A stretch of DNA of 64,000 bases from the NCBI GenBank assembly GCA_004557245.1, contig SFEL01000007.1:1-64000 (forward strand), in the 5' to 3' direction. This document shows, in pieces, positions 40,071 to 49,614 of the stretch. Positions within the stretch are counted from its first letter, which is position 1. Every line of letters begins with the position of its first letter. Made by a program: the position numbers and the translations under genes. The DNA comes from Clostridiales bacterium (lineage in GTDB: Bacteria; Bacillota; Clostridia; Christensenellales; CAG-138). The notes under the pieces are model-generated. The model made no database searches. It was not told the origin of the DNA and was given only the letters and a program-made list of their open reading frames with translations.

Positions 40071-41168
40071 TTACTTCTTGTAGTTAGCTTCGAACTCGGA
40101 CAGGAACTTGACCAGAGCCTCGACTCCCTCTTTGGGCATTGCGTTGTAGATGGAGGCGCGGAGACCGCCAACGCTCTTGTGGCCCTTCAGGTTGTCAAAG
40201 CCTGCTGCCTTGGTGGCGGCTACTACTTCGGCGTCAAGCTCTGCGCTCTCGGTTACGAAGGGGATATTCATCAGGGAGCGGAACTCCTTGTCAACGGTAC
40301 CCTTGAACATCTTGGACTGGTCGAGGAAGTCGTACATGACCTTCGCCTTGTCCATATTGCGCTGGTTCATGGCCTCGAGACCGCCGATCCTCTTCAGATA
40401 CTTGAAGACCTGACCGCATACGTAGATGCTCCAGCAGTTGGGGGTATTGTACATGGAGCCGTTGTTGGCATGGGTGGAATATGCACAGTAGGTGGGTACC
40501 CATACGGGCAGCTCGGAAGCATCCCGAATCAGATCCTCGCGCACGATACAGATTACCATACCTGCGGGGCCGATGTTCTTCTGTACGCCGCCGTAGATCA
40601 TGCCGTAATCGGACACGTTGCAGGGCTTGGAGAGGAACATGGAGGACTGGTCGGATACCAGAATCTTGCCCTTGGTGTTGGGCAGCTTCTGCCAGGTCAC
40701 GCCGTGGATGGTCTCGTTTTCGCAGATATAGACGTAATCGGCGTTATCGGGGATATCCAGATTGCTGCAATCGGGTACATAGGCGTAGTTCCTGTCCTTG
40801 CTGGAGGCCACTACATGCACATCGCCGTACTTCTTGGCTTCGTTGATGGCTTTTTTGCTCCATGCACCGGTCTCGACATAGCAGGCTACGCCGTTCTTCA
40901 TCAGGTTCATGGGGATCATAGCAAACTGGAGCGTAGCGCCGCCCTGTATGAACAGCACCTTGTAGTTGTCGGGAATGTTCATCAGGTCACGGAGATCCTG
41001 CTCGGCTTCGTCGATTATTTTCTGGAAAACCTTTGAGCGATGGCTCATCTCCATTACGCACATACCGGAACCCTCATAGTTCATGAGGTTATCGCGGACG
41101 CTTTCCAGCACTTCTTCGGGAAGAATGGAGGGACCGGCAGAGAAATTGTAGATACGATCGTACTTCAT
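40071..41168 (-). CDS. serC: Phosphoserine aminotransferase
   Basis: 365 residues. Class V PLP enzyme: FSAGPSILPEEVLESVRDNL at the start, GGATLQFAMIPMNL and the PLP-lysine context YGGVQKNIGPAGM. Converts 3-phosphohydroxypyruvate to phosphoserine. RBS AAGGAGAT. Expressed from the promoter at 41269-41297 with an 85-base leader. Confidence 0.95.
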   Translation of the reverse strand: MKYDRIYNFSAGPSILPEEVLESVRDNLMNYEGSGMCVMEMSHRSKVFQKIIDEAEQDLRDLMNIPDNYKVLFIQGGATLQFAMIPMNLMKNGVACYVETGAWSKKAINEAKKYGDVHVVASSKDRNYAYVPDCSNLDIPDNADYVYICENETIHGVTWQKLPNTKGKILVSDQSSMFLSKPCNVSDYGMIYGGVQKNIGPAGMVICIVREDLIRDASELPVWVPTYCAYSTHANNGSMYNTPNCWSIYVCGQVFKYLKRIGGLEAMNQRNMDKAKVMYDFLDQSKMFKGTVDKEFRSLMNIPFVTESAELDAEVVAATKAAGFDNLKGHKSVGGLRASIYNAMPKEGVEALVKFLSEFEANYKK

Positions 41169-41268
41169 TAGGCATCTCCTTGTTTGTTTATATTGTTTTG
41201 GTTTATAAGATAAAAAATTGTGTAAGGGTGAAATTTCTGCTGTTTTCCGGCTATTTTCACTCCATTAA

Positions 41269-41297
41269 ATTATACACCGGCGGCAAACCTAAAGCAA
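41269..41297 (-). promoter_or_regulatory. Promoter of serC-serA
   Basis: Minus strand TTGCTT (41292-41297), 17 bases, TATAAT (41269-41274). The leader to ATG 41168 shows no riboswitch I can recognise. Confidence 0.75.
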
Positions 41298-41359
41298 CTT
41301 AAATAACGCCAAAAATTTTGAGGCGCGCCTAAAAAAATAAAGCGCTATGGGCATTTATA

Positions 41360-41388
41360 TTGACATAGCCGCACGGATAATATATCCT
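41360..41388 (+). promoter_or_regulatory. Probable promoter of YegP-like gene
   Basis: TTGACA (41360-41365), 17 bases, TATCCT (41383-41388). The -35 box is perfect, the -10 box weak. Confidence 0.55.
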
Positions 41389-41452
41389 TATTCCGTATAG
41401 TAAATAGGCCGTTTATGCGTATGCGGCATTATTAGAAAGGAAGCAGTTATAA

Positions 41453-41827
41453 ATGGGCAAGTTTGCAGTAAAGGCCACCAAGACGGGTTTTGTATTCAAT
41501 CTTAAGGCGGGAAACGGCGAGGTGATAGCCACTTCCGAGAGTTACAAAAGCAAGGACACATGCCTCAACGGCATAGAAAGCGTACGCAAGTGCTGTGAAG
41601 GCGGCATAGAGGACCAGACGGTGGAAGGCTTTGAGAAGCTTACCCATCCCAAGTTTGAAGTATATGCCGACAAGGCCGGCGAGTTCCGTTTCCGCCTCAA
41701 GGCGAGAAACGGCGAGATAATAGCCGTATCCGAGGGCTACAAAGCAAAAGCTTCCTGCATGAACGGCATAGAGAGCGTAAAGAAGAACGCTCCCGAAGCC
41801 CAGATAGTAGAAGTTGAGGATAAGTAA
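41453..41827 (+). CDS. YegP-like protein, two DUF1508 repeats
   Basis: 124 residues, two tandem copies of the DUF1508 unit: FNLKAGNGEVIATSESYKSK with CLNGIESVRK, and FRLKARNGEIIAVSEGYKAK with CMNGIESVKK. Small beta-sheet protein, cytoplasmic, widespread, function unknown. RBS AAAGGAAG. Single gene. Confidence 0.9.
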   Translation: MGKFAVKATKTGFVFNLKAGNGEVIATSESYKSKDTCLNGIESVRKCCEGGIEDQTVEGFEKLTHPKFEVYADKAGEFRFRLKARNGEIIAVSEGYKAKASCMNGIESVKKNAPEAQIVEVEDK

Positions 41828-41845
41828 AAGCGCAAATAATAAAAG

Positions 41846-42053
41846 GGCGGCTGGTGAGCCGCCCTTTGAGGCTGTCGAAAAAGTGGCTAAACGCCACTTT
41901 TTCGAGTTTTTTTCATCCGGTGCTTGCGCCTATGGCGCGGTCAGCACCGAATGCAAAGTACGAAAACCTCTGGGTTTTCATCCGTTCTGACGCACATGTC
42001 GTCAGAGCCGGATTAAACATAAGGGGCTGCGGCCCCTTATGAGCCGCCCTTTT
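41846..42053 (-). repeat. Hairpin-rich intergenic repeat, copy B
   Basis: Reverse-oriented counterpart of 32433-32712, again between two convergent genes. Blocks 41953-42040 (88 nt, 85 identical) and 41864-41910 (47 nt, 45 identical); the middle 41911-41952 is different and shorter. It is flanked by AAAAGGGCGGCT (41851-41862) and two copies of AGCCGCCCTTT (41857-41867 region and 42042-42052), which give terminator-like stems on both sides. Changes in the shared stems fall in loops or keep pairing. Confidence 0.8.
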
Positions 42054-42060
42054 ATTTTTA

Positions 42061-42528
42061 TCAGCAGAGTTTCGTGCCGCAATTGCCGCAGAAGCGGGAG
42101 CCGTCTGTTACCGATGCGCCGCACATAGGGCATAAGGTGACTGAGCCGGAAACGGAGCGGGCGGCGTTTACGAATTCGCCGTACAGTTCCTTGGACTGGA
42201 GCTTGATCTGTGCCTTTGCCTCGGCTTCCTCGGCAGCTTCGTTTTCTGCCTCCCTTGCTGCGGCCTTTATGCTGTTTATCTCGGCCTTGTTGGCCTTTAT
42301 CTCTGTATAGGCCGCCTGGATCTTTTTACATATTTCCGTAGCGTCGCCGTCCAGTATTACCCCGGCGGCGTATTTGCCGTAAAAGTATTCGCCCAGCTGC
42401 TGCTTCAGCTCTTCAATGTCGTCCTCGCTGCTGCGTATCAGAGCGTTGAGCTTGCTCACCTCCAGCATGTTTCCGGTCCTGCCGGATACGTTGCGGGCGA
42501 TGCTGCCTAATTTGTTGAGTATAGCCAT
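42061..42528 (-). CDS. Coiled-coil protein with C-terminal zinc ribbon
   Basis: 155 residues from ATG 42528 (GGGAGG upstream); the frame is open further upstream without a start signal. A long helical region (residues 20-125, Glu/Lys/Ala-rich coiled coil) ends in LCPMCGASVTDGSRFCGNCG, a double CxxC zinc ribbon. Possibly a membrane- or cytoskeleton-associated scaffold; not assigned to a function. Confidence 0.75.
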   Translation of the reverse strand: MAILNKLGSIARNVSGRTGNMLEVSKLNALIRSSEDDIEELKQQLGEYFYGKYAAGVILDGDATEICKKIQAAYTEIKANKAEINSIKAAAREAENEAAEEAEAKAQIKLQSKELYGEFVNAARSVSGSVTLCPMCGASVTDGSRFCGNCGTKLC

Positions 42529-42644
42529 ATCTTGCCTCCCGGAGGATAAATAAAATACCAAGTCAATTATGCCACATAACGGCCGGATATGCAATCGGAA
42601 GGAATGTGACCTTTTTGTATGGAAAAGGCACATAAAATTGATTA

Positions 42645-42673
42645 TTGGCGAAAAGGGATAAATACAATATAAT
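42645..42673 (+). promoter_or_regulatory. Promoter of L,D-transpeptidase gene
   Basis: TTGGCG (42645-42650), 17 bases, TATAAT (42668-42673); GGAGG follows before ATG 42707. Confidence 0.7.
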
Positions 42674-42706
42674 ATAATATATTGGACTTTTCTATCGGAG
42701 GAATCT

Positions 42707-43783
42707 ATGCTTTCCAAAAGATTCAAAACTGCGCTGCTTGCAGCAATGGCCGTGCTGATGCTGTTGCCCGGCGCCGCTTTTGCACGGGATGAGATGCAGA
42801 ATAATGACCCGAACAAGTATTATATAGTGCTGGATACCACCAACCAGGTGGTGACGGTATACCAGAAGGACGACGACGGCGAGTACACGAGGATCGTACG
42901 CCGTTTTGTCTGTACCACCGGCAAAACGCAGCCCAAGGGGGACGAGCCCGCATCGCCCACCCCCAGCGGCACGTGGAAGATAGGCGGAAGGGAGCGCTTC
43001 GGAAAGTTCGCGGCTTTCAATAATGAGTATGCCAGATACTGGACGCAGATAGTAGGCGGCGTATATTTCCATTCTATAATGTTCTCATCGCGGGATACGT
43101 CTACGCTGAAAAAATACGCCTTCAACAACCTTGGGACAAACGGCTCCCACGGCTGCGTGCGGCTTTACGTGGAAGACGCAAAGTGGTTATACTACAACGC
43201 ACCTTTCGGGACTACGGTAAAGGTGACGGCAGGCAAGGCAAAGAGCGGCCTGGCTTCCTCGCTCAAGACGGACATGAAATTTGAGGAGTACAGGGATTTC
43301 CAGACTAATATATACGACAATGAGCCCCTCGAGGACCGCAAGGCATGGATAACTGTTGACGGGGCGCAAATGCGTACCGGCAACGGCACCAACGACAAAC
43401 TCATAAAGACCCTGGGCAAGGACACCGAGCTTACCGTGCTGCAGGAGGGCGACCCATGGGTCAAGGTGACGGCGGACGGACGGGAGGGTTATGTGCGCCG
43501 CTGCTTTATAACCTACGAGAAGGGTGTGATGCAGTCCATACCAGATGGCTATTATGTCGCTGGAACACAGTATCTTTATGCCGAACCAGATGCCAGATCC
43601 GATAAGATATACAAGGTAGCCCGCCACAGCACGATAGTATTGCTGGAGGAAGGGCTGGGCGAGGACGGCAAATGGGCCAAGGTCAGCTACTGGGGAACAG
43701 AGGGTTATATGCTGCGCAAGGGTATAAAGGAAGGCTGGGCCACCGTGTATGACAACGACGGCATGGAGGGGACAGAAAAATGA
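42707..43783 (+). CDS. L,D-transpeptidase (YkuD) with two SH3 domains
   Basis: 358 residues. Cleavable signal peptide ending AAFA, YkuD catalytic domain (about 35-180) with FHSIMF and the active-site GTNGSHGCVRL (Cys nucleophile), then two bacterial SH3-like domains (about 210-270 and 280-345) that bind cell wall. Makes 3-3 peptidoglycan cross-links or attaches proteins outside the membrane. Overlaps the next gene by 4 bases. Confidence 0.93.
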   Translation: MLSKRFKTALLAAMAVLMLLPGAAFARDEMQNNDPNKYYIVLDTTNQVVTVYQKDDDGEYTRIVRRFVCTTGKTQPKGDEPASPTPSGTWKIGGRERFGKFAAFNNEYARYWTQIVGGVYFHSIMFSSRDTSTLKKYAFNNLGTNGSHGCVRLYVEDAKWLYYNAPFGTTVKVTAGKAKSGLASSLKTDMKFEEYRDFQTNIYDNEPLEDRKAWITVDGAQMRTGNGTNDKLIKTLGKDTELTVLQEGDPWVKVTADGREGYVRRCFITYEKGVMQSIPDGYYVAGTQYLYAEPDARSDKIYKVARHSTIVLLEEGLGEDGKWAKVSYWGTEGYMLRKGIKEGWATVYDNDGMEGTEK

Positions 43784-44820
43784 AAAAGGGCACGTGGATA
43801 GCCATAATTTCCGTTGCGGCACTTTCGGTACTCATAGCTATAAGTCTCATGCATATGAGTCCCAACCCCGCCATAAGCGATAAGATGAACCAGAGCATAG
43901 CCAAGATAAAGGTGCGCTACGCCATGGTGAACGCCAGCGAAGAGTTTCAGGAGATAGTTGAAGAAGCTGCAGGCGGCGATTTTGAGCAGACCGAGATACC
44001 TGAGAAGACACCGGAGCCCACACCGGAACCAATAGGGGAAAATGTACAGGTTACCAGCTCCAACGCTACCCCGGAGCCGGAGCTTACTCAGGAGCAGAAA
44101 AACATGGAGGCGGCAAAGGAAGGCGTATCGCTGGTATATATGCCTCAGCCCGGCGACGTACCAGAAATATCCGGCCCGGCGGTAATATTGACGGACAAGC
44201 CGCATATAATACCCGAAAATACCTCTGGCGTCACCTTCGACGGCGATGCTGTGGCAATGGCTTCATGGGAGGTGCTGTACAGCTATCCGTCACACTGCTC
44301 TCCGGTGCGCACACTGTCTCTGTTTGCGAGCGATAACGAAGCTGAATACAAGATACAGCAGGAGATGGTAGCCGAAGGAAAATTGCAGGATAAGGGCACG
44401 TATTTTTTCGGCACCGGCATGGGAACACCGGAAAAATGGACGGAAAGAGCGCTGGCGGAAATACCCGTAGGTCTTTTGGATACCATATACGCTGAGAACG
44501 CGGAGCTTGCCAAGGCGGCTTATGCGGCGCTCAAGGCGGCTAATCGCAACGACTCCGTGGAGGTGATATGCGCGGAGCTTACCGAGGAATTGGTATCCCT
44601 CATGATAGAGGATCACTGGCTCATGGGAGCCTGCGTGGGCGTGAACATGAACGAGGCTGCAGAGGATATGCTGAAGCTTGCGGAGCAGCTTACCACAACG
44701 GGCGCGGTTTCGGTGATAAACCTTGAGATCGGCGCCATATGCTCTGAAGACGTTATGGAGATTTATCAGTCCGGCGTTACGGAGCCTGCAGAGATAATAA
44801 AGCAGCTATTGAACAGATAA
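43780..44820 (+). CDS. Membrane-anchored secreted protein, unknown
   Basis: 346 residues. One N-terminal membrane helix (about 5-25), a Pro/Glu/Thr-rich linker PEKTPEPTPEPIG and a folded C-terminal half outside the cell (FASDNEAEYKIQQEMVAEGK, then Ala-rich helices). Translationally coupled to the L,D-transpeptidase, so a cell-wall role is likely. Family not recognised. Confidence 0.75.
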   Translation: MKKGTWIAIISVAALSVLIAISLMHMSPNPAISDKMNQSIAKIKVRYAMVNASEEFQEIVEEAAGGDFEQTEIPEKTPEPTPEPIGENVQVTSSNATPEPELTQEQKNMEAAKEGVSLVYMPQPGDVPEISGPAVILTDKPHIIPENTSGVTFDGDAVAMASWEVLYSYPSHCSPVRTLSLFASDNEAEYKIQQEMVAEGKLQDKGTYFFGTGMGTPEKWTERALAEIPVGLLDTIYAENAELAKAAYAALKAANRNDSVEVICAELTEELVSLMIEDHWLMGACVGVNMNEAAEDMLKLAEQLTTTGAVSVINLEIGAICSEDVMEIYQSGVTEPAEIIKQLLNR

Positions 44821-44850
44821 AATACTCGTAAATAAAGAAAGGAACGCAAC

Positions 44851-46824
44851 ATGAATAAGATCGATGAGCTTTCTGCAAAAAGCATCCGCTTTCTGGCGGC
44901 GGAGGCCGTTGAGAAGGCAAAGAGCGGCCACCCCGGCCTTGCCATCGACGCTGCGCCCATGGCGTACACACTGTGGAAGCAGATGAAGCATAACCCAAAG
45001 GATCCTGAGTGGCAGGGCAGGGACAGGTTTGTGCTCAGCGCTGGCCACGCTTCCGTGCTGGAGTATTCTCTGCTGCATCTCTTTGGCTATGGACTGACTA
45101 TCGAGGATTTAAAGAACTTCCGCCAGTGGGGCAGCCTTACCCCCGGTCACCCGGAGTACCGCCACACCAAGGGCGTTGAAACTACCAGCGGCCCTCTTGG
45201 GCAGGGCATCGCCATAGCGGTAGGCATGGCCATGGCAGAAAGCCGGCTTGCCGCCCACTTCAACCGCGACGGCTACAAGGTAGTTGACAATTACACCTAC
45301 GCCCTTTGCGGCGACGGCTGCCTTCAGGAAGGCGTTGCTTCCGAGGCCGCTTCCATGGCAGGCACCATGGGCCTCGGCAAGCTGATACTGATCTACGACC
45401 GCAACCATATAACCATAGAGGGCCGCATAGAGTCCACCTTTGGCGAGAACGTGAAGGCGAGGTTTGAGGCTTACGGCTGGCAGGTACAGGAAGTAGCCTC
45501 CGGCGAGGATATGGACGCTATACAGGCCGCTCTCGACAATGCCAAGGCGGACACAGAACATCCCTCTCTCATAATCGTGAACACCGAGATAGGCTACGGC
45601 ACAGCTAAGCAGGGCAAGGCCAGCGCCCATGGCGAGCCTCTGGGGGAGGAAGCCCTCAAGTCCATGCGCGAGTTTTATCAGTGGGATTATGCGCCCTTTG
45701 AGGTACCCGGCGAAGTATATGCGCACTTTGATGAGCTGGGCCGCGGCTACGCAAAGGCTGAGGAAGAGTACAACAGGATGTTCGAGGGCTACAAGGCCGC
45801 ATACCCCGAGCTGTATGCCGAGTGGGTGAGGTGGCACGACAGTAAGCTGCCAGAGGAGCTGCTCAACGATCCCAGACTGACCGCTGCCGAAAAGCCAATG
45901 GCCACCCGTGCCACCAGCGGCGAGATACTCAACCTCGCGGCGGAATACATGCCCAACCTCTTTGGCGGCAGCGCCGATCTGGCCCCCTCAAACAAGAGCG
46001 AGCTCAAGGGCAGGGCTTATTACTCCAAGGAGGAGAGGGACGGCGCCAATGTGCACTTTGGCATACGCGAATTTGCCATGGCAGCGGTCTGCAACGGCAT
46101 AATGCTCTACGGCGGACTGCGCGCCTACTGCGCCACCTTTATGGTATTCTCAGATTACCTCAAGCCCGCAATGCGCATGGCGGCCCTCATGAAGCTGCCT
46201 GTGCTGTACATACTTACCCACGACAGCATAGGCGTAGGCGAGGACGGCCCCACCCATCAGCCTATTGAGCACCTTGCCTCCATAAGGGCTATACCCGATA
46301 CCAACCTGTTCCGCCCCGCGGACAAGAAGGAAACCGCCGCGGCCTATATTGCCGCCCTGTCCGGCACTATGCCCACTGCGCTGGCACTTACCCGCCAGAA
46401 CCTGCCCCAGCTTGAGGAGACGGACGTGAAGAAAGCCATGCTGGGCGGCTACATACTGCGCGGCAGCGAAAAGCCCGACGTGATACTCATGGCCAGCGGC
46501 TCCGAGGTGGAGCTAGCCATGAAGGCGGCAGACGAGCTTGAGGCCAAGGGCAAAAAAGTTCGCGTGGTATCAATGCCCTGCACTGATATATTCGACAGGC
46601 AGAGCGCGGAGTATAAGGAGAGCGTGCTGCCCGGCTCGGTAAGGGCGAGGGTGGCTATAGAAGCGGGCTGTGCCATGAGCTGGTACAAATATATCGGGCT
46701 GGACGGCGAGACCGTCACCGTAGACCACTTTGGCGCCTCCGCGCCTGCGGGCATACTCTTTAAGGAGTTCGGCTTCACGGTAGAAAACGTAGTAGCCGCA
46801 GCCGAAAGGGCGATGAGCAAGTAA
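44851..46824 (+). CDS. tkt: Transketolase
   Basis: 657 residues, full length. Thiamine-diphosphate motif CGDGCLQEGVASEAASMAGT, HPGLAIDAAPMAYTLW near the start, ETTSGPLGQGIAIAVGMAMA and the pyrimidine-domain Glu in FGIREFAMAAVCNG; C-terminal domain complete. Moves two-carbon units in the non-oxidative pentose phosphate pathway. RBS AAAGGAA. The HAD gene follows after 7 bases. Confidence 0.97.
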   Translation: MNKIDELSAKSIRFLAAEAVEKAKSGHPGLAIDAAPMAYTLWKQMKHNPKDPEWQGRDRFVLSAGHASVLEYSLLHLFGYGLTIEDLKNFRQWGSLTPGHPEYRHTKGVETTSGPLGQGIAIAVGMAMAESRLAAHFNRDGYKVVDNYTYALCGDGCLQEGVASEAASMAGTMGLGKLILIYDRNHITIEGRIESTFGENVKARFEAYGWQVQEVASGEDMDAIQAALDNAKADTEHPSLIIVNTEIGYGTAKQGKASAHGEPLGEEALKSMREFYQWDYAPFEVPGEVYAHFDELGRGYAKAEEEYNRMFEGYKAAYPELYAEWVRWHDSKLPEELLNDPRLTAAEKPMATRATSGEILNLAAEYMPNLFGGSADLAPSNKSELKGRAYYSKEERDGANVHFGIREFAMAAVCNGIMLYGGLRAYCATFMVFSDYLKPAMRMAALMKLPVLYILTHDSIGVGEDGPTHQPIEHLASIRAIPDTNLFRPADKKETAAAYIAALSGTMPTALALTRQNLPQLEETDVKKAMLGGYILRGSEKPDVILMASGSEVELAMKAADELEAKGKKVRVVSMPCTDIFDRQSAEYKESVLPGSVRARVAIEAGCAMSWYKYIGLDGETVTVDHFGASAPAGILFKEFGFTVENVVAAAERAMSK

Positions 46825-46831
46825 GACGTAT

Positions 46832-47518
46832 ATGATAGATACGCTGCTTATCGATCTGGACAACACTATACTGGATTTTAACAAGGCCGAGGGTCCCGCG
46901 CTTGCGGGCGCCCTCAGGGCCATGGGCATTGAGCCTACGGAAGAGCTTCTCGGCCGCTACAGCGTGATAAACCTAGCCCACTGGAAGCGCCTTGAAAAGG
47001 GGCAGATCACTATGGCGGAGGTGAAGGTCAGCCGCTTCAGGCAGCTCTTTGACGAGTTCGGAATAACCGTACCTCCCGCGGAGACCGCCAAGGTATACGA
47101 GGGGCTGCTGGCGATAGGCCACTATTTCGTAGAGGGGGCCGAGGACATGCTTGAGGAGCTTTACGGCAAATACAGGCTGTATCTTGCCTCAAACGGAATA
47201 GCAAAGGTTCAGCACAGCCGCATAGACAGTGCCGGTATAGAGAAGTATTTTGACGGCATGTTTATTTCCGAGGAAATAGGCGGCCGCAAGCCTGAGCCGG
47301 AGTACTTTGAAAAGTGCTTTGAAAGGATCCCCAACTTCCACAAAACGCGCACCGCCATGCTGGGTGACAGCCTTTCAGCCGATATGCAGGGCGGCAAAAA
47401 TGCCGGCATAACCACGATATGGTTCAACCGCGACGATATGCCTGACGAGGAGGGCGTGTGCCCGGACTACGAGATAAGGTCCTTATCCGAGCTTCCGGTC
47501 CTGCTGAAAAGAATATAG
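46832..47518 (+). CDS. HAD-superfamily phosphatase, YjjG/YfnB type
   Basis: 228 residues. HAD motif I DLDNTILDFNKAEGPAL, motif II LASNG, motif III Lys in GGRKPEPEYF and motif IV MLGDSLSADMQGG. The DLDNTI and GDSL forms are typical of the YjjG/YfnB group (pyrimidine nucleotidase/house-cleaning phosphatase). Co-transcribed with tkt; terminator 12 bases after the stop. Confidence 0.9.
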   Translation: MIDTLLIDLDNTILDFNKAEGPALAGALRAMGIEPTEELLGRYSVINLAHWKRLEKGQITMAEVKVSRFRQLFDEFGITVPPAETAKVYEGLLAIGHYFVEGAEDMLEELYGKYRLYLASNGIAKVQHSRIDSAGIEKYFDGMFISEEIGGRKPEPEYFEKCFERIPNFHKTRTAMLGDSLSADMQGGKNAGITTIWFNRDDMPDEEGVCPDYEIRSLSELPVLLKRI

Positions 47519-47530
47519 CTTGTGGACTTA

Positions 47531-47565
47531 AAAAGGATATGTGGCACAAAGCCACATATCCTTTT
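47531..47565 (+). terminator. Bidirectional terminator between convergent genes
   Basis: AAAAGGATATGTGGC (47531-47545) pairs perfectly with GCCACATATCCTTTT (47551-47565). It serves both the tkt-HAD transcript and the leftward Na/Pi gene. Confidence 0.93.
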
Positions 47566-47592
47566 ATATTTGTGCGCTTTTGAGGCTGCTGC

Positions 47593-49386
47593 TTACAGCG
47601 CCTCTATGGGATCGAGGAACTCCTTGCGTCTCGCGTCGAATTCGGATGCGTAGTAGGCGTCGGTACCCTTATGCAGCTCGTGCAGGTAGGCGTGGTGGTT
47701 GTTCAGGATCTCCTCGTTGTGGCGGCCCAGAAGGAAAACCGCGATGCTGGAGCACTGGTCGGCGGCACGGCCCATATGGGTGAGCACCTCGATGAACACC
47801 AGGCCCGCGCCTATGGTGCAGGAGCCGTTCTTTAGCCGCTCGATGTGCCTGTCCTTAAGCGTTGCCACCATCTCGTCGATGACCTCCTCAAGAGGCTCTA
47901 TGCGCCTTGCCATAGCTTCATCGCCGTCGGCGAAGGCTTCCACGGTGAGGTCGATTATTTCGGTAAGAGCAGAGGAAAGTATTGCAAGCTCCCTCTTTGC
48001 GGTTTCCGAGAAAGCATGTCCGTCCGCTACGAGGCGGGCGCTAAGGTCGTTTATGTTTGTTGCGTAATCGCCTATGCGCTCAAAGTCGGTGACGGCCTGA
48101 AGCAGCAGATTCAGCTCGTTGTTGTCCTCTGTGCTGTCTATGTGGTTGGAGAGCTTTATAAGGTAGTTCTCTGCGGCATCGGTAAAGCCGTCCAGCCTGT
48201 CCTCCACAGAGGAGATCTTTGCGCTGCGCTCAGGATCGTAGGATACGAGCTGGTCTATGCTTCGGTTGAAGTTTTTGCGGGCGAGCCTGCCCATGCTGGC
48301 TTCAGCTATATTCACCTGATGAAGGGCGAGGGCGGGGGATATGAACAGCTTCTCGTCCAGAGTGCGCATTTCCGGATAGGCTTCCTCGGTATCGTCCGGG
48401 GAGTCTTTTACGATGATCGTAGTCAACCTTACAAGCTGGTTTGTGAAGGGAAGCAGCACCAGCGCCGTCACCAGATTGAATATGGTGGTGAAGTTTGCTA
48501 TTCCGCCGCTGTTCATAGGTTTGCCCCATATGAAGTCCAGTGCCCCGGCGTTGTGCAGCAGGGTTATGGCTACCATAAACAGCACTGTGCCGACACAGTT
48601 GAATAATATGTGGGCAATGCCGGTGCGCTTGGCATCTTTGTCTGCTCCTATGGAGCAGACGATGGCGGTAGTTATGCAGGTACCAAGGTTGATGCCTATT
48701 ATAAGGGGATATACGGTCTGGAAGGTGAAAGCGCCGGTAGATGAAAGCGCTTGAACTATACCTATCACGGCAGAGGAACTCTGTACGATAAAAGTGGTTA
48801 TAAGGCCGGTCAGTATGCCAAGGACCGGCACGTCGGAGAACTTCTGCAAAACATCCGTAAATGCCTGGGATTCGGACAGGGGCGATACAGCCTCCGTCAT
48901 TCCCATAAGGCCGGTGAACAGAATGCCGAAGCCCATCAGCATCATGCCGAGGCCCTTGGTTTTTTGCTTTTTTACGAATTTAAGGAATATTATGCCGCAA
49001 AGCACGGCGAGTGGCGCCAATGTGGAGGGCTTGAATATTTCGAGAAATGCTGCGCCGCTGGAGTTTATATCCATTAGGCGGATTATCTGAGCCGTAATGG
49101 TTGTACCGATGTTTGCGCCCAGCACTATGCTTATTGACTGCCTCAGATTGAGTATGCCTGCGCCCATCAGGCCTACCGTAAGCACTATTGTGGCGGTGGA
49201 GCTTTGTATCACACTGGTGACGAGGGTTCCTGTAAGCATGCCCAGCGCCGCGCTTTGGGTGACTTTTTCCAGCATGCTTTTAAGGGCTTTGCTGGAGCTG
49301 CTTTTGAGGCCGTCTCCCATAATGTCCATTCCATATAAGAATATGGAAAGTCCGCCCAGAAGTGAAATTACAGAGAAAATACCCAC
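47593..49386 (-). CDS. Na/Pi cotransporter with PhoU-like domain
   Basis: 597 residues, GTG start at 49386 behind GGGAGG. Two inverted Na/Pi cotransport repeats carry the QSS signatures QSSTATIVLTVGLMGAG and QSSSAVIGIVQALSSTGAF, within 8-9 membrane helices. From about residue 340 a PhoU-like helical domain ends the protein. Such NptA/YjbB-type proteins move phosphate with sodium. Monocistronic. Confidence 0.93.
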   Translation of the reverse strand: MGIFSVISLLGGLSIFLYGMDIMGDGLKSSSSKALKSMLEKVTQSAALGMLTGTLVTSVIQSSTATIVLTVGLMGAGILNLRQSISIVLGANIGTTITAQIIRLMDINSSGAAFLEIFKPSTLAPLAVLCGIIFLKFVKKQKTKGLGMMLMGFGILFTGLMGMTEAVSPLSESQAFTDVLQKFSDVPVLGILTGLITTFIVQSSSAVIGIVQALSSTGAFTFQTVYPLIIGINLGTCITTAIVCSIGADKDAKRTGIAHILFNCVGTVLFMVAITLLHNAGALDFIWGKPMNSGGIANFTTIFNLVTALVLLPFTNQLVRLTTIIVKDSPDDTEEAYPEMRTLDEKLFISPALALHQVNIAEASMGRLARKNFNRSIDQLVSYDPERSAKISSVEDRLDGFTDAAENYLIKLSNHIDSTEDNNELNLLLQAVTDFERIGDYATNINDLSARLVADGHAFSETAKRELAILSSALTEIIDLTVEAFADGDEAMARRIEPLEEVIDEMVATLKDRHIERLKNGSCTIGAGLVFIEVLTHMGRAADQCSSIAVFLLGRHNEEILNNHHAYLHELHKGTDAYYASEFDARRKEFLDPIEAL

Positions 49387-49560
49387 TTTATAAATATCCT
49401 CCCTAAAAAGGTTTATTAACGCATAAAAACAGTGACTTTCGGTCCGGAAAAAATTGCCGGAACATGCGGAAATATTTTCGTAAGTCAGCTATGCCGATTT
49501 ACCACCAAATACTACTTTACCGTTTTTTTTGCGAAAAGTAAAGCTAAATAATAAGGGCTG

Positions 49561-49569
49561 TGATATAAT
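49561..49569 (+). promoter_or_regulatory. Extended -10 promoter for DMT transporter
   Basis: TG-A-TATAAT at 49561-49569 without a clear -35 box; start expected about 35 bases before the RBS AAGGAG (49601-49606). Confidence 0.5.
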
Positions 49570-49614
49570 ACTGCAAAATAGCGAGTTTTAGCCAACCCAC
49601 AAGGAGAAATGCCC

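Noticed and set aside
39030..41036. 668-residue plus-strand frame across serA and serC
   Set aside because: Antisense shadow of two certain genes; spans both and their spacer without any domain.
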